Under the pieces are notes generated by a model. It was not told where the DNA came from and ran no database searches. It saw only the letters and a list, made by a program, of their open reading frames with translations. Shown here piece after piece: positions 21,091 through 31,832 of a stretch of 64,000 nucleotides of DNA (position 1 is its first letter; each line of letters begins with the position of its first letter). The DNA is from Chionoecetes opilio (taxonomy: Eukaryota > Arthropoda > Malacostraca > Decapoda > Majidae): the NCBI GenBank assembly GCA_016584305.1, contig JACEEZ010015238.1, positions 56,001 to 120,000 on the forward strand, given 5' to 3'. The position numbers were made by a program, and so were the translations under genes.

Positions 21091-22078
21091 CACTACCCTC
21101 CCGAGTTTCACGCTATGCGAGTTTCGCGATCCTCGAGTTTCGCGCAGAGTCCTAAATTCTTACCATCCAGACTTTCGCGCATTATCTCCCCGACTTTCGC
21201 GCTGCTTCGTACACGTATGGAATACATCTTCCTACTGCTGGCGTCACGCGCTGCTTCGTACACGTATGGGATACACTTTGTACACGTATGGGATACACTT
21301 TGTACACGTATGGGATACACTTTGTACACGTATGGGATACACTTTGTACACGTATGGGATACACTTTGTACACGTATGGGATACACTTTGTACACGTATG
21401 GGATACGTCTCCCCACCGCTGGCGTCGCGCGCTGCCTTACCACATAATACACACTACCCCTCATCACCGTCGGTGCTGCCTTACCACACAGTACACACTA
21501 CCCCTTATCACCGTCGGTGCTGCCTTACCACACAGTACACACTACCACTCATCACCGTCGGTGCTAGCCGACACGCATTGCCGTGGTCAGTGTTGTGTCC
21601 TGAACGAGATTGTAGATATCAGGTTGATGTCAGGAAATCAAGGAAGTGGCTCGAAAAAAACTTTTTTTTTAAGACAACAGCCCATCTATTTCCGCTCCGC
21701 CCGGGGATCGATAGCAGACGATAGATGGCGCTGTTGGCGGCGGCAATCTGCCGAGCCTCAGACGTGGAACAAACATCACACTGTGAGGCCAGATAGTTTA
21801 TTTGAATGTCTTATGGTATTTGAAATACTTGTAACAGGTAAGTACTGAGATACTGAGTACTGAGGAAGTACTACAACATTCGTCTTGGAAGACCATTAGT
21901 AATTTTCTGGGGGTTTTGGGGGAAAACGTGAGTTTTATAAGCCTTAAAAAATGCTACTACACCTCGCACCGGACTAAATAAGCATTTTTACAGGGTTTAT
22001 AATACCCGAGTTTCGCGATCCGCGAGTTTCGCGCTATGCCTTGGGAATAAAGCAATCGCGAAACTCGGGAGGGTAGTG
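21091..22078. mobile_element. Tigger-type MITE, CCCTCCCGAGTTTC family, with a 22-bp minisatellite
   Basis: The ends CACTACCCTCCCGAGTTTCA and CTCGGGAGGGTAGTG are flanked by TA. GAGTTTCGCG occurs in tandem near both ends. It has the same family ends as 2891-7339 and 33456-37419. Inside are a 22-bp minisatellite (21258-21404) and about three units of a 60-bp repeat (TGCCTTACCACACAGTACAC, 21432-21565). Confidence 0.85.
21258..21404. repeat. 22-bp minisatellite, about 7 units
   Basis: Tandem TACACGTATGGGATACACTT(TG) units, nearly identical. Flanked by CTGGCGTCGCGCGCTGC-type sequence on both sides. Confidence 0.95.
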
Positions 22079-22080
22079 TA

Positions 22081-22507
22081 GTGGGATTTAGCCACACTTG
22101 GTACATAATATATACTAAATACCTTATGTTGAACACAGTTTTGCAACACACAAATAGCGGTAAATTATATGTACTGTGAATAATGAAGTATATTCTAAAT
22201 TTATATAGCTATTATGAAAGAATAGGTCAAATTAATTAAAACTATATTATGCACAAAGTGTGTTACCATAAATGTATTTGGTAGGGGATAAATTACAATG
22301 GAAGTAAACTTTTTCCTCGGGTTCCTCGGCCAGCCTCACGGCCAGAGTCGCTTTGTTATTGTTTATCACTTGATCATGACGTCATGTGCATACTATCTAT
22401 ACTAAGCTTTCACAACCGCAACCGCACTTATGGAACGGCGGTTGCGGTTGAGAATTTTTGTGCGGTTGTAGTGCTGTTGCGGTTATTCGATCCAACACTA
22501 ATATATA
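22081..22507. other. No recognisable gene
   Basis: Intron sequence with GCGGTTG-type short repeats in both orientations at 22411-22490. Nothing else seen. Confidence 0.4.
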
Positions 22508-22509
22508 TA

Positions 22510-23080
22510 CAGTAAAAGCCTTATAACTCGGCACTGTATAACTCGGAATTTGATATAACTCGGCATGGCACAGACAATTTTTTTTTCTCTCTTTTTTTTC
22601 TTTTTTTTCCATTTTTTTTTACACCTATGCCTATAGCGCGTGTAGGCAGTGAGCTCCAGGGGTGGGATGGTAGGCCCTGGAGGCTCACTCGAGGGCTGTG
22701 ATGGTTGGCCCTCGCCCGTGGTGGCGCAGGCAGGATTGTTATAGTGACGCCTGTGATTAGAGGCTCATGCCGCCCCCCTGTGTCCTCCCATGCACTCACA
22801 GTCGAAGGTAGAGTTAATGGACAGGACATAGTGTTGCAGTAACTAAGTGCTCAAGTGATGTAAAATTAGGTTGTACAGGTACAGTACTGTATACAATACA
22901 GTACTTACAGAGTTGTGATTATAAAGTGATTAAAGTGATACCAGTGTTAAAATGCGACTGAGTCCCCCTAACATCTTCTACATGTTACAACAAGGCTCCC
23001 CTCTCCTTGGATTACATGCCTGCTGCTACCCGTTCACTGGTAAGTGTAGTTTTTATGCTTTTACAGTAATGTACTGTATT

Positions 23081-23127
<47 letters not shown>

Positions 23128-23201
23128 CATATCAGAGGAGGACATTGCATAACTCGGCAAGGGCCAGAGCCCCTATCGTGCCGAGTTATAAGGCTTTTAC
23201 T
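22510..23201. mobile_element. Tigger-type MITE, ATAACTCGG family, first of three end-to-end elements
   Basis: The ends CAGTAAAAGCCTTATAACTC and GAGTTATAAGGCTTTTACTG are flanked by TA (22508-22509, 23202-23203). The left end has three ATAACTCGG-type motifs. It carries a 5'-truncated SINE (about 22570-22828, minus strand) and long T runs. A fragment of about 22940-23050 (ending CCCGTTCACTGGTAAGTGTA) matches part of 30930-30960. Confidence 0.85.
22570..22828 (-). mobile_element. SINE, 5'-truncated copy
   Basis: The body matches 49430-49793 (GGCCCTGGAGGCTCACTC, then GTCGAAGGTAGAGTTAATGG). It stops at GACAGGACAT without the tRNA-like head. The poly(A) tail is seen as poly(T) on the plus strand. 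Confidence 0.8.
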
Positions 23202-23203
23202 GT

Positions 23204-23960
23204 ACACTTAACCCTTGTTTTCCCGGACCTCCATTTCCCGGATATTGGATTTGCCGGTCAAAATCCGAGGTCCGGGGATATGTAAGAGTCCCGGACAAAT
23301 GCCTGGTCCAGTCCGTAAATCAACAAAGTTGTCTAGCGGTCCGAGCGTCTCCTGTCACCCCTGGTCAGTGTCCGCGCCTCCAGCCAGGTGGCAGCATGCT
23401 CAGCGGTCGTATTGTTTACATTTGGGCACACAACACTCACGGTTCACCTGCAACGCCTCCGTCAGTCCCCTGACCCCCACTGCCCTTGGTGCAGGAACGT
23501 CTCTGAGACTATTGAACACTTCCTGCTGCAGTGTCCGCGCTTCCACTCCCACCGTTTAGTGCTACGCTCTCAACTCCTCACCCTGAACGTCGCCACCTGT
23601 GACCTGCCCACCCTGCTGGCGGAGGTTGGCGTCCACCCCTCCCGGCAACACGCTGTCATCCGCCTCACCTGTGCCTTCCTGAGGAAGACGGGTCAACTAC
23701 ACCGCCTGTGATAGCGTCATAGGACATCACCAGGGCTCATAGTGTTCCCCAAGGGATCCTCACAGCCCTAAAAACAACAACAAAGTGACGTAAAAGTCCG
23801 CGGCGGGGAAGTTGATATTGGCGGTTGCCGGACAGTAAATACTAGAGTAGGATAAACGTCCGGGGTTGGGTAATAACCTCGGACTGTTGCGATTCCCGGA
23901 TGTTTGCGGTTCCCGGACCAGTGCTCTCCCCTTACAGTCCGGGAAAACGAGGGTTGTGTG
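23204..23960. mobile_element. Chimeric MITE, CCCGGAC family, holding a LINE 3' fragment
   Basis: The left end CACTTAACCCTTGTTTTCCC(GGAC) and the right end (complement of CACACAACCCTCGTTTTCCC) are flanked by TA on both sides, each TA shared with a neighbouring Tigger-type element. TCCGGG/CCCGGA motifs repeat in both ends. The middle (about 23385-23790) is a LINE C-terminal fragment. A sister copy with the same junction is at 44088-44774. Confidence 0.85.
23385..23790 (+). mobile_element. LINE 3' fragment (I/Jockey-like, CCHC end) captured in the MITE
   Basis: The plus strand reads FGHTTLTVHLQRLRQSPDPH, then CPWCRNVSETIEHFLLQC (a C-x2-C...H...C finger), PRFHSHRLVLRSQLL, and RQHAVIRLTCAFLRKTGQL, stop. 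It ends in an AACAACAACAA tail. Related copies are at 44226-44580 (minus strand), 55080-55420 and 61085-61625. The reverse transcriptase core is absent in all of them. Confidence 0.75.
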
Positions 23961-24030
23961 TACAGTAAAACCCTTATAACTCGGCACTGTATAACTCAGA
24001 ATTTGATATAACTCGGCAAGGCATAGACAA

Positions 24031-24070
<40 letters not shown>

Positions 24071-24176
24071 TCTATGCCTATAGCGCAGGTTCTCAAACTT
24101 CACTGGACGGCGGCGCACTAGATTATATCTTGGACTTTGGCAGCGCAGCAGCTATATATATATATATATATATATA

Positions 24177-24935
24177 CAGTCAAACCTCGATATAACGGAC
24201 CTCAATGTAACGGACTTCGGATATAACGGACTCCATTTGTGTTTTTTTTTTTTTTTTTTTTTTTTTTTTCATATTAGACCGCTTATCGCCGCTTGAATTG
24301 TCAACTCAACATTTTTGTATTATTTTCTCATTTTATTTTGGAATGCTTGGGTTTTAAGGAGTTTTGATGTATCAGAAATAAAGATATAATATTATAAGGA
24401 AGGAGCCTGTGTTGCTAGTGATTTAGTGGTAGAAGGTGTGTATTGTTTAAAATAGTGACTATTAGTGTTATGGCGTGGCCGCTGCTACGTCTCCCCGTCA
24501 CCTCAACACCCTAAATCACCCTTATCTAATGTGACACGCAGTGCTACACTGACCTAAATAGTGACGGTGTATAGAACTGCACTTCACAACCATATAATAT
24601 ATATAATAATGAGCATTAGTCATGATAATAAGCAATACCTTTGGAAGCCACGGCTGAATCTGGCTCGTGGTAATTTGTTTACCTTTCACTAGAGCTTAAG
24701 CTTGACTAGCTACACGTTCTGGTTGTGTTTTGTGTTTGTGATTATTTCTCATTTATTTCACGTGTAGGAGCGGGCCAAAATCAGCATGTAGTGCCAGTCA
24801 CTGTTTACCTCCCAACATAGCTACACAGTCTGGTTGTGTTTGTAATTATTTCCCATTTATTTCACAATTTTTCCGTTTTTTTCATATATTTTTCCCCCCT
24901 TGGGAAAATACCCTCGCTATAACGGACAATCGGCT
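24177..24935. mobile_element. Tigger-type MITE, ATATAACGGAC family, right end lost
   Basis: The left end CAGTCAAACCTCGATATAAC(GGAC) is flanked by TA and followed by two more TAACGGAC motifs. Near 24912 CTCGCTATAACGGACAATCG marks the approach to the other end, but the terminal CAG complement is missing where piggyBac-type sequence starts. The block at 24310-24480 is shared, inverted, with 1795-1985 and 8893-9050. Confidence 0.7.
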
Positions 24936-24939
24936 TTAA

Positions 24940-27175
24940 ACCCTAGAACGCTAAACATGGGTACGAGGAACCCGTCGCTAGTGACATCATTAGTTCCCGT
25001 ATTTCTGAGGCCCCTTGCCCCCAAAATCGCTATGTTCAGTGTTTCCCCCCCTTGACGCGGTAAGGCCACGCGTCCGCCCCGCGCCCTTTTTTTTTTTTCC
25101 ATAAAACGTCATTAGGGTGACGTAACCTTTTTACAAAACAGGAAAAAACCCAAATAGGGTTCTAGTCCCCTTGTTTAGGATAGCAATAAATTTGGGGCTA
25201 TAGTGTTTAAATTTTTTTCCCCTTTCAGGAATTGATAAATTTAAAAGCAAATTTACAGTGTAAACATATGTTCTTTGCTTCCAACTGAAAATGTGTCCGG
25301 AAGAGATAAAAGGTATTTTGTTCACAGTACTGGGAAAGTATGACGAAGAAAGTGATAACTTAATGGGGGGAAAATATACGATAGTGCCACGATGCTGATT
25401 TTGTTTTACGCCACAAGACAGTCAGGGAATTGTTCAGATAGTACCAGAGGCAGGCGTGAAAACGGGGCCGTCGTGGGGAGGAAAAGGTATCGGGGTTTTG
25501 TCCCAACGGGCCGCCGTCCCCCAAAAGCCGCTCGCCTCCCACTCTCCCGATGCTGCCTTCCCCTTTGTGCCCCTTCTACTTCTGCTGCCCCCTGCTGTGA
25601 CCCCCCCTGCTGCTGTGCCTGCTGTACCACCCGCTGGGGCCCTTCTGGACCCCACGGCTACTAACTCAACGATCCAGAGCCCCCTCCTTGCTATTTTCCT
25701 GCGGCAACCCAGGGACGACGCGAGACGTGACTGTGCTGGTAGAGATGATGGATCCTTGTAAAATTAACCATCCACAAGACGGGGCGGGGTTATGTGGGGG
25801 AAAACAGGCCTCAGGTGGTGCAGCGAAGGACAGCAGCAAGAAATTTTTGGGGACCTTTACTCCTGCCCCACAAGAAGCTGCACAGGCTAAAACCTTTACA
25901 ATATGCTTTTTTTTTCTTTTGTGACGAACTTTACCAGGTTGTAAATGGACAAACCAGAAAATAGATAGATTGCACAAGTTTATAGGAAAACGCGCCATTC
26001 AGGGCCCACAGCAACAGAGCTGAGCCTTTCTTGGGGTTTTTTAATTTTTTGGGGTTAAAGGCACGACAAACCTGTCCACCAAGGAAGTGTGGAGCCCTTT
26101 ACAGGGTCCTTCTACAGGGCTTTCCAAAGTCGGGTGCCGATTTACCTTCCCGCTAATCCTGCGCTTTGACAACATACGTACGCGGGCAGTGAGGCGCGAC
26201 ACTGATAGATTGCTCCCATTAGGAGTGTGTGGGACATGTTTATTGGCTCCCGTGAAAACATTTTTTTCACTGAATACATTTCTGTGGGTGAAAAAGCTCT
26301 TGCCCACGGGGTAAATGTTCCTTGGATTTCATTCCCAACAAGCCAGCTAAGATGGGGTCAAACTTTATTTTCCATGACGTACCAAACTACCTTCTACAGG
26401 GATTCCTTTTCTTGGGGGGGAAAAGGGGAACCCCTGCGCGGTTGGGGAAATCTTGGGCCACACATTTTCTGTGACCTGACACGCCCCCACCAACCAACCG
26501 TTAAGTTACTGTTTAAAATGGTTCAACCCCGCGCCCCTCATCCAAGATTGCCCATAATGTGGGGGGACGCTGGGGGGGGAACTGGAAGGGGAATAAGAAA
26601 GGATTCCAAACATGATGAAGGGGAAAAAGCAACGGGTCCCGGAATATGCATTCTCTTTACCAATGACATAACTTTTGGGCTCCTACATTCCGATACAGCT
26701 ACTGCCAAGAAACCTTTCCTAATGTCCCCCGCACCGCTGCCATCCATAAAAAGGGACGGGAGCCAAGAGATCGTTTCTACAACAAGAAAAAAGGTGGTGT
26801 GGAACCTTTGACCAAAGTCCATCAGCTGAGCGGAAAAAAAGGGGGGGCCGCTGTGCCTCTTCTACGGTCCTGAATGCAGCTCAATAAACTCGTGGTCCTC
26901 CAAAACAAAACATGATCCCTGATGGGAACACCCCCCGACCAGGAAAAAATATATGGAGCAGTTTGGGTTTGGACCTTATAAAGCCCCCAGCGGAGAGCCG
27001 CCCACACCCCGACTCACACCGCAAATAGGCTGTAAACCCCAATTGGCGGGTCAAAAACCCATGGAATGGGGGCCCCCAGAAAGAATCCGCAGGTTTGTCA
27101 AAGAGCCCCAAATCCGGTGCGTGCTTTTCCAAACAGCTTGATAAAAGAAAACCCGGGTTGTGGTAGATATGAGGT
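24940..27175 (+). mobile_element. piggyBac-like transposon, heavily broken by indels
   Basis: The left end is TTAA (24936-24939) followed by ACCCTAGAACGC, close to the CCCTAGAA termini known from piggyBac. TTAA recurs at 27176-27179, though the right end shows only weak inverted similarity. Transposase remains are on the plus strand in several frames: LRFDNIRTRAVRRDTDRLLP, WDMFIGSRENIFFTEYISVG, EKALAHG and FPTSQLRWGQTLFSMT. This matches the piggyBac block 'R...TDK--PIR-VWD--...I-VDE-L--FRG...' (family knowledge). Frames change every 100-200 bases and homopolymers of G and C are frequent, which may reflect decay or low base accuracy. Confidence 0.65.
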
Positions 27176-27189
27176 TTAAAATTTCAAGA

Positions 27190-29129
27190 GTATTTTTTCT
27201 GGGCTCTTTTGGATATATGTGGGTGTTCGTTTTCCATTTGAATCCAGAAGCTTTCTAATGTCATATCCAGATATTGCAGTTTTAGTGTGCGGTCATTACG
27301 GATGTTGATTAGTTCCTCTTCTTCAAGGATGCTAAGTTGTGGCTTGCTCAAGGGATCGTGAACGAATGGATTTCTCAGCCAATCATAACTTTCAACAGAT
27401 ATATTTGGGAAATATTTTTCTATGTTTCTATGTCTAGGCTTTCAAGGTGCTGCTTAATGAGTGGAACAATGTCTGTATATTTAGCTTCAGCAGTCTTTTG
27501 AAACATGTCAATGTTGCCTTCACTCACCCTTTCATTCCAGAGCCTAATTTTTTCTACCAAGGCTTTCATTTTGTCAGAAGATGTTACCATATTTTCATTT
27601 CTTCCTTGCATACTTGCATTAACCTTGTTCAGATGTTCAAATATGTCTGCCAAGTAGCATAATTTTGCACTCCAAATTTCATCAGCAAGTAATTCGCAGA
27701 ATTCAGTTTTCTCCTCAAGGGTAAAGAAAAGGAGCATTTCCTCTCTCAGTTCATGCACCCGGGATAACACTTTGCCTCTTGATAACCACCGGACTTCTGT
27801 GTGGAGGAGAAGGTCTTCGTGAGGAGATCCCATTTCTTCACAAAGCATGGAAAATAGTCTTAACTGCTTTGGTCTGCTTTTAAGAAAGTTTACCATTTTC
27901 ACAACATCATCAAGAACAAACTTTAATTCTTGTCCGAGTGTTTTAGCAACAAGAGCTTCACGGTGCAAGAAACAATGGGTAGTAATAAAATCTGGGTTCT
28001 CCTTCTTGACTAAGGACACAAAACCTTTTACCGATCCCACCATGGATGGACAGCCACCGGTGCAAATTCCTACACATAATTTCCATGACAAGTCCTTTTC
28101 TTTCAAGTATTCTGTCACTGTAGAAAATATCTCCTGTCCTGTGGTTTGCACCAGTTCTTTGCAGCATAAGAAATGTTCAGTTATTTTGTTATCAGGAACA
28201 TAATGGATGAACACTAACTAGTAACTGAGGTTTTCCTCCAATGTCTGTTGATTCATCCGCTTGTAAAGCATACATTTTACCTTTCACGAGTTCACACACA
28301 CTTTTTTCAATATCAGACGACATGTCCTTGATTCGTCCACCAATTGTGTCGTCTGAGGGGAATTTTTTTTCACTTCCTTTTCAGCCTCATCCCCAAACAA
28401 TGTTTTCACCACAGCACAGCAAGCTGGAAGGAAGTATGACTCTGCAATTGAATGGGGTTTCATTTGTTTTGCTGTATGCTCTGCCACTAAATAGCTTGCT
28501 TTCTGTGCCTTTTCTGCCACCTTCACCTTTTTCTCAAGCCCAAGAATTTGTTGTTTGTTATCTTTCAAGAGTCTTTTAAAGTAATCTATAGGCTTCTGAG
28601 AGAGGTGACTATGTTTTGTTGTTAAATGTCTCTTCATTTTCATAGGAGTCATAGATTCATTTGATAGCTCAAGGCCGCAAACAACACATTTTGGCTTTGG
28701 ACCATTTTCATCATCACAGCAAGTGAACCCAAGTCCAAGATAACTGTCAATATACAGGCAAAATGACTTACTATGGTTACTTTTGCTGGCACGTGTCGTC
28801 GTTTTGACCACGCTCAGACCTGGATGACAAAACTCACTTGCATCTGTCACTTCTCTTTGCCCGCTCGGACCTGCACGACTACGGTCACTTTCAACTGTCA
28901 CTTCACTTTGCCAGCACGGACCTGTACGACTATGCTCATTTTCAACTGTCACTTCACTTTCTTCACTTTCCACACTAGGGTCTGGACGAGAGGACTCACT
29001 TTCAACAGTTATTACTGTTACTTTGCCTTCGGTACCTTCGACACATTTACGTTTTGATTCATGATCAACTGCGACTTCACCGCTATTGCCTTCAGTACAC
29101 TTTCGCTTTTTAATGAGGTACTTATCCAT
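27190..29129 (-). pseudogene. hAT transposase (ZBED5/SCAND3-like), broken
   Basis: From an ATG at 29129 (MDKYLIKKRKCTEG) come three or four degenerate repeats around EVTVESDRSRAGP (about residues 45-105), then a BED-type zinc finger (KCVVCGLELSNE...MKRHLTTKHSH). The catalytic part includes ADESTDIGGKPQL. A frameshift near 28215 follows, then FIHYVPDNKITEHFLCCKEL, GICTGGCPSMVGSVKGFVSL, THCFLHREALVAKTL, and HTEVRWLSRGKVLSRVHELR. The C-terminal dimerisation part is decayed (FWIQMENEHPH). In related transposases the second catalytic Asp lies in 'C-T-D-G'; here it is Gly, so the enzyme would be inactive even without the frameshift. It is the gene of the hAT element at 24086-29772, not a host gene. 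Confidence 0.88.
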
Positions 29130-31103
29130 TTTTTAAGCTTGGACCTCATTAACACCACAACAGCGATACTTACTGAGGCTCACGGCTACACTGACCACGG
29201 GAGGTGCCTACCCAAAGCTCTGCCTACGTGTGTTGCCAAATTATACATGTTATTTATCGATTGGGGTTCACATAAATCACGTCAAACAGTCAAACTTGCA
29301 TAAAGCCTATTGATATACGTATGCATCAGTTTCTATTCATCATCCTTTTTCCTTTTATATGTTGCTAAAAACAATTCACATGAACACGTGATAAAACTAG
29401 TAAGTTGGTAACTCAGTAACACCAGCAGGCTGCGGCTCAAACTGGTACAGTACGTGTACAGTACTCGTTCAACACGTATTGTGGTGGAAGCGGGAAGTAT
29501 TTTTTTAAGCATGAATTAACTTATTTATTTATTTTCTATTTCTTACTTTAGCAATCTACCCAAAGTACTTATTATATTATTAAAAGGACCTTGCATCTAC
29601 CTGCCTAGTTACATATTAACTCATTCATTTACGATTTTCCATCTTCAATATAAAAAACAAAAACTGCGACCTCAAAGCGCAAAATACCCATATCTATGAA
29701 ATATTACGTGGCGCACCTAGGGGATTCCCACGGCGCACAAGTGCGCCGCGGCGCACAGTTTGAGAATCACTGCTATAGCGTGTGTAGGCAGTGAGCTCCA
29801 GGGGTGGGATGGTAGGCCCTGGAGGCTCACTCGAGGGCTGTGATGGTTGGCCCTCGTCCGTGGTGGCGCAGGCAGGATTCTTATAGTGACGCCTGTAATT
29901 AGAGGCTCTTGCCGCCCCCCTGTGTCCTCCCATGCACTCGCAGTCGAAGGTAGAGTTAATGGACAGGTCATGTGGGTGTTCTTAGGCCACTCGACGGTGC
30001 AGAAAGATTTCAAGTGGATTTATGGGTCTCACTCGGAATCGAATTCGGGTCTTCGAGAACGCCACTCGGTGACGCTAACCACTCTGCTACCGCCTCCCCT
30101 AAACTGCATCTCTTGGTTTTCACTCGGCATATCATGTCCTCACAACCTCTCGTGTGAACATGTAAACAGAAAGTTTGCAAAAAATAATGTATCTCAGCAT
30201 ATTGATTTTATAACTGCATCTCTTGGCTTACACTCGGCATATCCTCAGTCGCATAAAGTCGTGTTTTTGTCCTTTCGACTCTTTCCTGCAGGCTCAGGCT
30301 CTTCAATTTAATTACGTTCCAGCTGGAGACACCCTTGCGTGATGGAGCTGACATCTTGAAATACAGTACTGTATGATGTAATCCCAAAACACGTAAAATA
30401 GGTGGCAAAGTAAAGCAAAGGTCGGGAACCAGCGTGTAGGCTGTCAGCTGCTGAGCCGTGTTTATGTCGTCCAAGCACCATCTTGGATACGAATTCCATT
30501 TTTTGTCGAAATTGAAAAAGGATTGGTTTCTGCTTCAAAAACACAACAAGCTTGGTAGGAGCCAAAATAATAATCAATGCAAAACACTGCAAACAATATC
30601 ACAAAGTAGTATAACACACATTTCAGCAAGTGTTATTGGATTGGGATTCGTAATCCAAGACGGTGCTTGGACAACAAAAACACGGCTCAGCCTACGCGCT
30701 GGTACCCGACCTTTGCTTTACTTTGCCACCTATTTTACATGTTTTGGGATTACATCATACAGTACTGTATATCAAGATGTCAGCTCCATCACACAAGGGT
30801 GTCTCCAGCAGGAAGGGAATGAAATTGAAGAGCCTGAGCCTGCAGGAAAAGGTGAAAGTGCTGGTAAGGATGGATGCAGGTGCATCCATGCGTGCTATTT
30901 GTGTTGAGTTTGATATAAAATCCAGCACACTCTACCCGTTCACTGGTAAGTGTAGTTTTTATGCTTTTACAGTACTGTATTTACAATTATTATTATTATT
31001 TTTTTTTTTTAACCCATATCACAGGAGGACATTGCATAACTCGGCACATTGAATAACTTGGCAAGGGCTAGAGCCCCTATCGTGCCGAGTTATAAGGGTT
31101 TTA

Positions 31104-31257
<154 letters not shown>

Positions 31258-31394
31258 GTTGTGTGTATATATATACTATATAGCTATAACAACAACAAAA
31301 TTATCGGCATTTGAAGTTCTGCCGACTTCAATCTAGTTTTCTGCCGTTTATAAAAAAATGCTGCCTACCTCACTTTACCGCATGGGTTCACATA

Positions 31395-31665
31395 TGTGAA
31401 TGATAATTGAGAAAATATCAGCAGAAGACAAAAAGATGTATGCTGCATTAATGGATTTAGAGAAGGCATTTGGCAGAGTTGAGTGGGAAGCGATTTGTGA
31501 TGTATTGCAGGTCTATGGAGTGGGTGAAAAGTTGCTGGATGTAGTAGGGAAAGCATTTTACAGAGATGCCAGTGTCTGTGCAAAATTTAAAGGAAAGATG
31601 AGTGAAGGCTTCAAAATAAGAGTGGGTGTAATGTAAGGATATATGATGTCACCATGGTTATTCAG
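31395..31665 (+). mobile_element. LINE reverse transcriptase fragment, separate lineage
   Basis: The frame reads EDKKMYAALMDLEKAFGRVE, WEAICDVLQVYGVGEKLLDV, and RVGVM, stop, GYMMSPWLF. It aligns with the 'A-L-M-D-L-E-K-A-F-D' and 'G-V-R-Q-G-C-x-x-S-P' motifs of LINE reverse transcriptases, but the catalytic Asp of F-D is Gly here and the R-Q-G-C is lost. Only about 90 residues remain. It differs in sequence from the RTE-like and CR1-like copies in the window. Confidence 0.7.
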
Positions 31666-31832
31666 ATGATGGTAGTAGTTTACCAGCCAAAAATAGTGAA
31701 GTTTTAAGGTTTTCGCTATTACCATCAGTACTAGCTTCACCTTAATGATTTTGAGACATATTGGGGTGATTGAATATCTGTGAAAACCACAATTTGCATT
31801 TACTGACAGGTTTGTACGAATCTTTGAAAGTA

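Larger units (their letters stand above)
24086..29772 (-). mobile_element. hAT transposon (5.7 kb) with 8-bp target duplication
   Basis: The ends CAGGTTCTCAAACTT and the complement of CAGTGATTCTCAAACTGTGC, with GGCGGCGCAC-type subterminal sequence on both sides. CTATAGCG flanks it at 24078-24085 and 29773-29780, the 8-bp duplication expected for hAT. It encodes a minus-strand transposase (27190-29129). Between the 3' end of that gene and the left terminus it has received the MITE at 24177-24935 and the piggyBac-like element at 24940-27175. Confidence 0.9.
24030..30101 (-). mobile_element. SINE split by an hAT transposon
   Basis: The tail side (poly(T) and ACATCTATGCCTATAGCG, 24034-24085) and the body and head side (29773-30101) join at the duplicated CTATAGCG to give a normal SINE like 49430-49793. 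The head ends at CCGCCTCCCC, as in the other copies. Confidence 0.85.

Noticed and set aside
21258..21404. CRISPR-like regular repeats
   Set aside because: Units are directly tandem with no unique spacers, in a eukaryotic MITE.
20093..21848. Long open frames on both strands over the minisatellites
   Set aside because: The repeat units lack stops in several frames. The peptides are periodic with the DNA unit and match no family.
25392..25764. Ala/Pro-rich frames as a separate gene
   Set aside because: They overlap on both strands in the broken piggyBac-like element, with a GCTGCTG-rich composition and no conserved motif.
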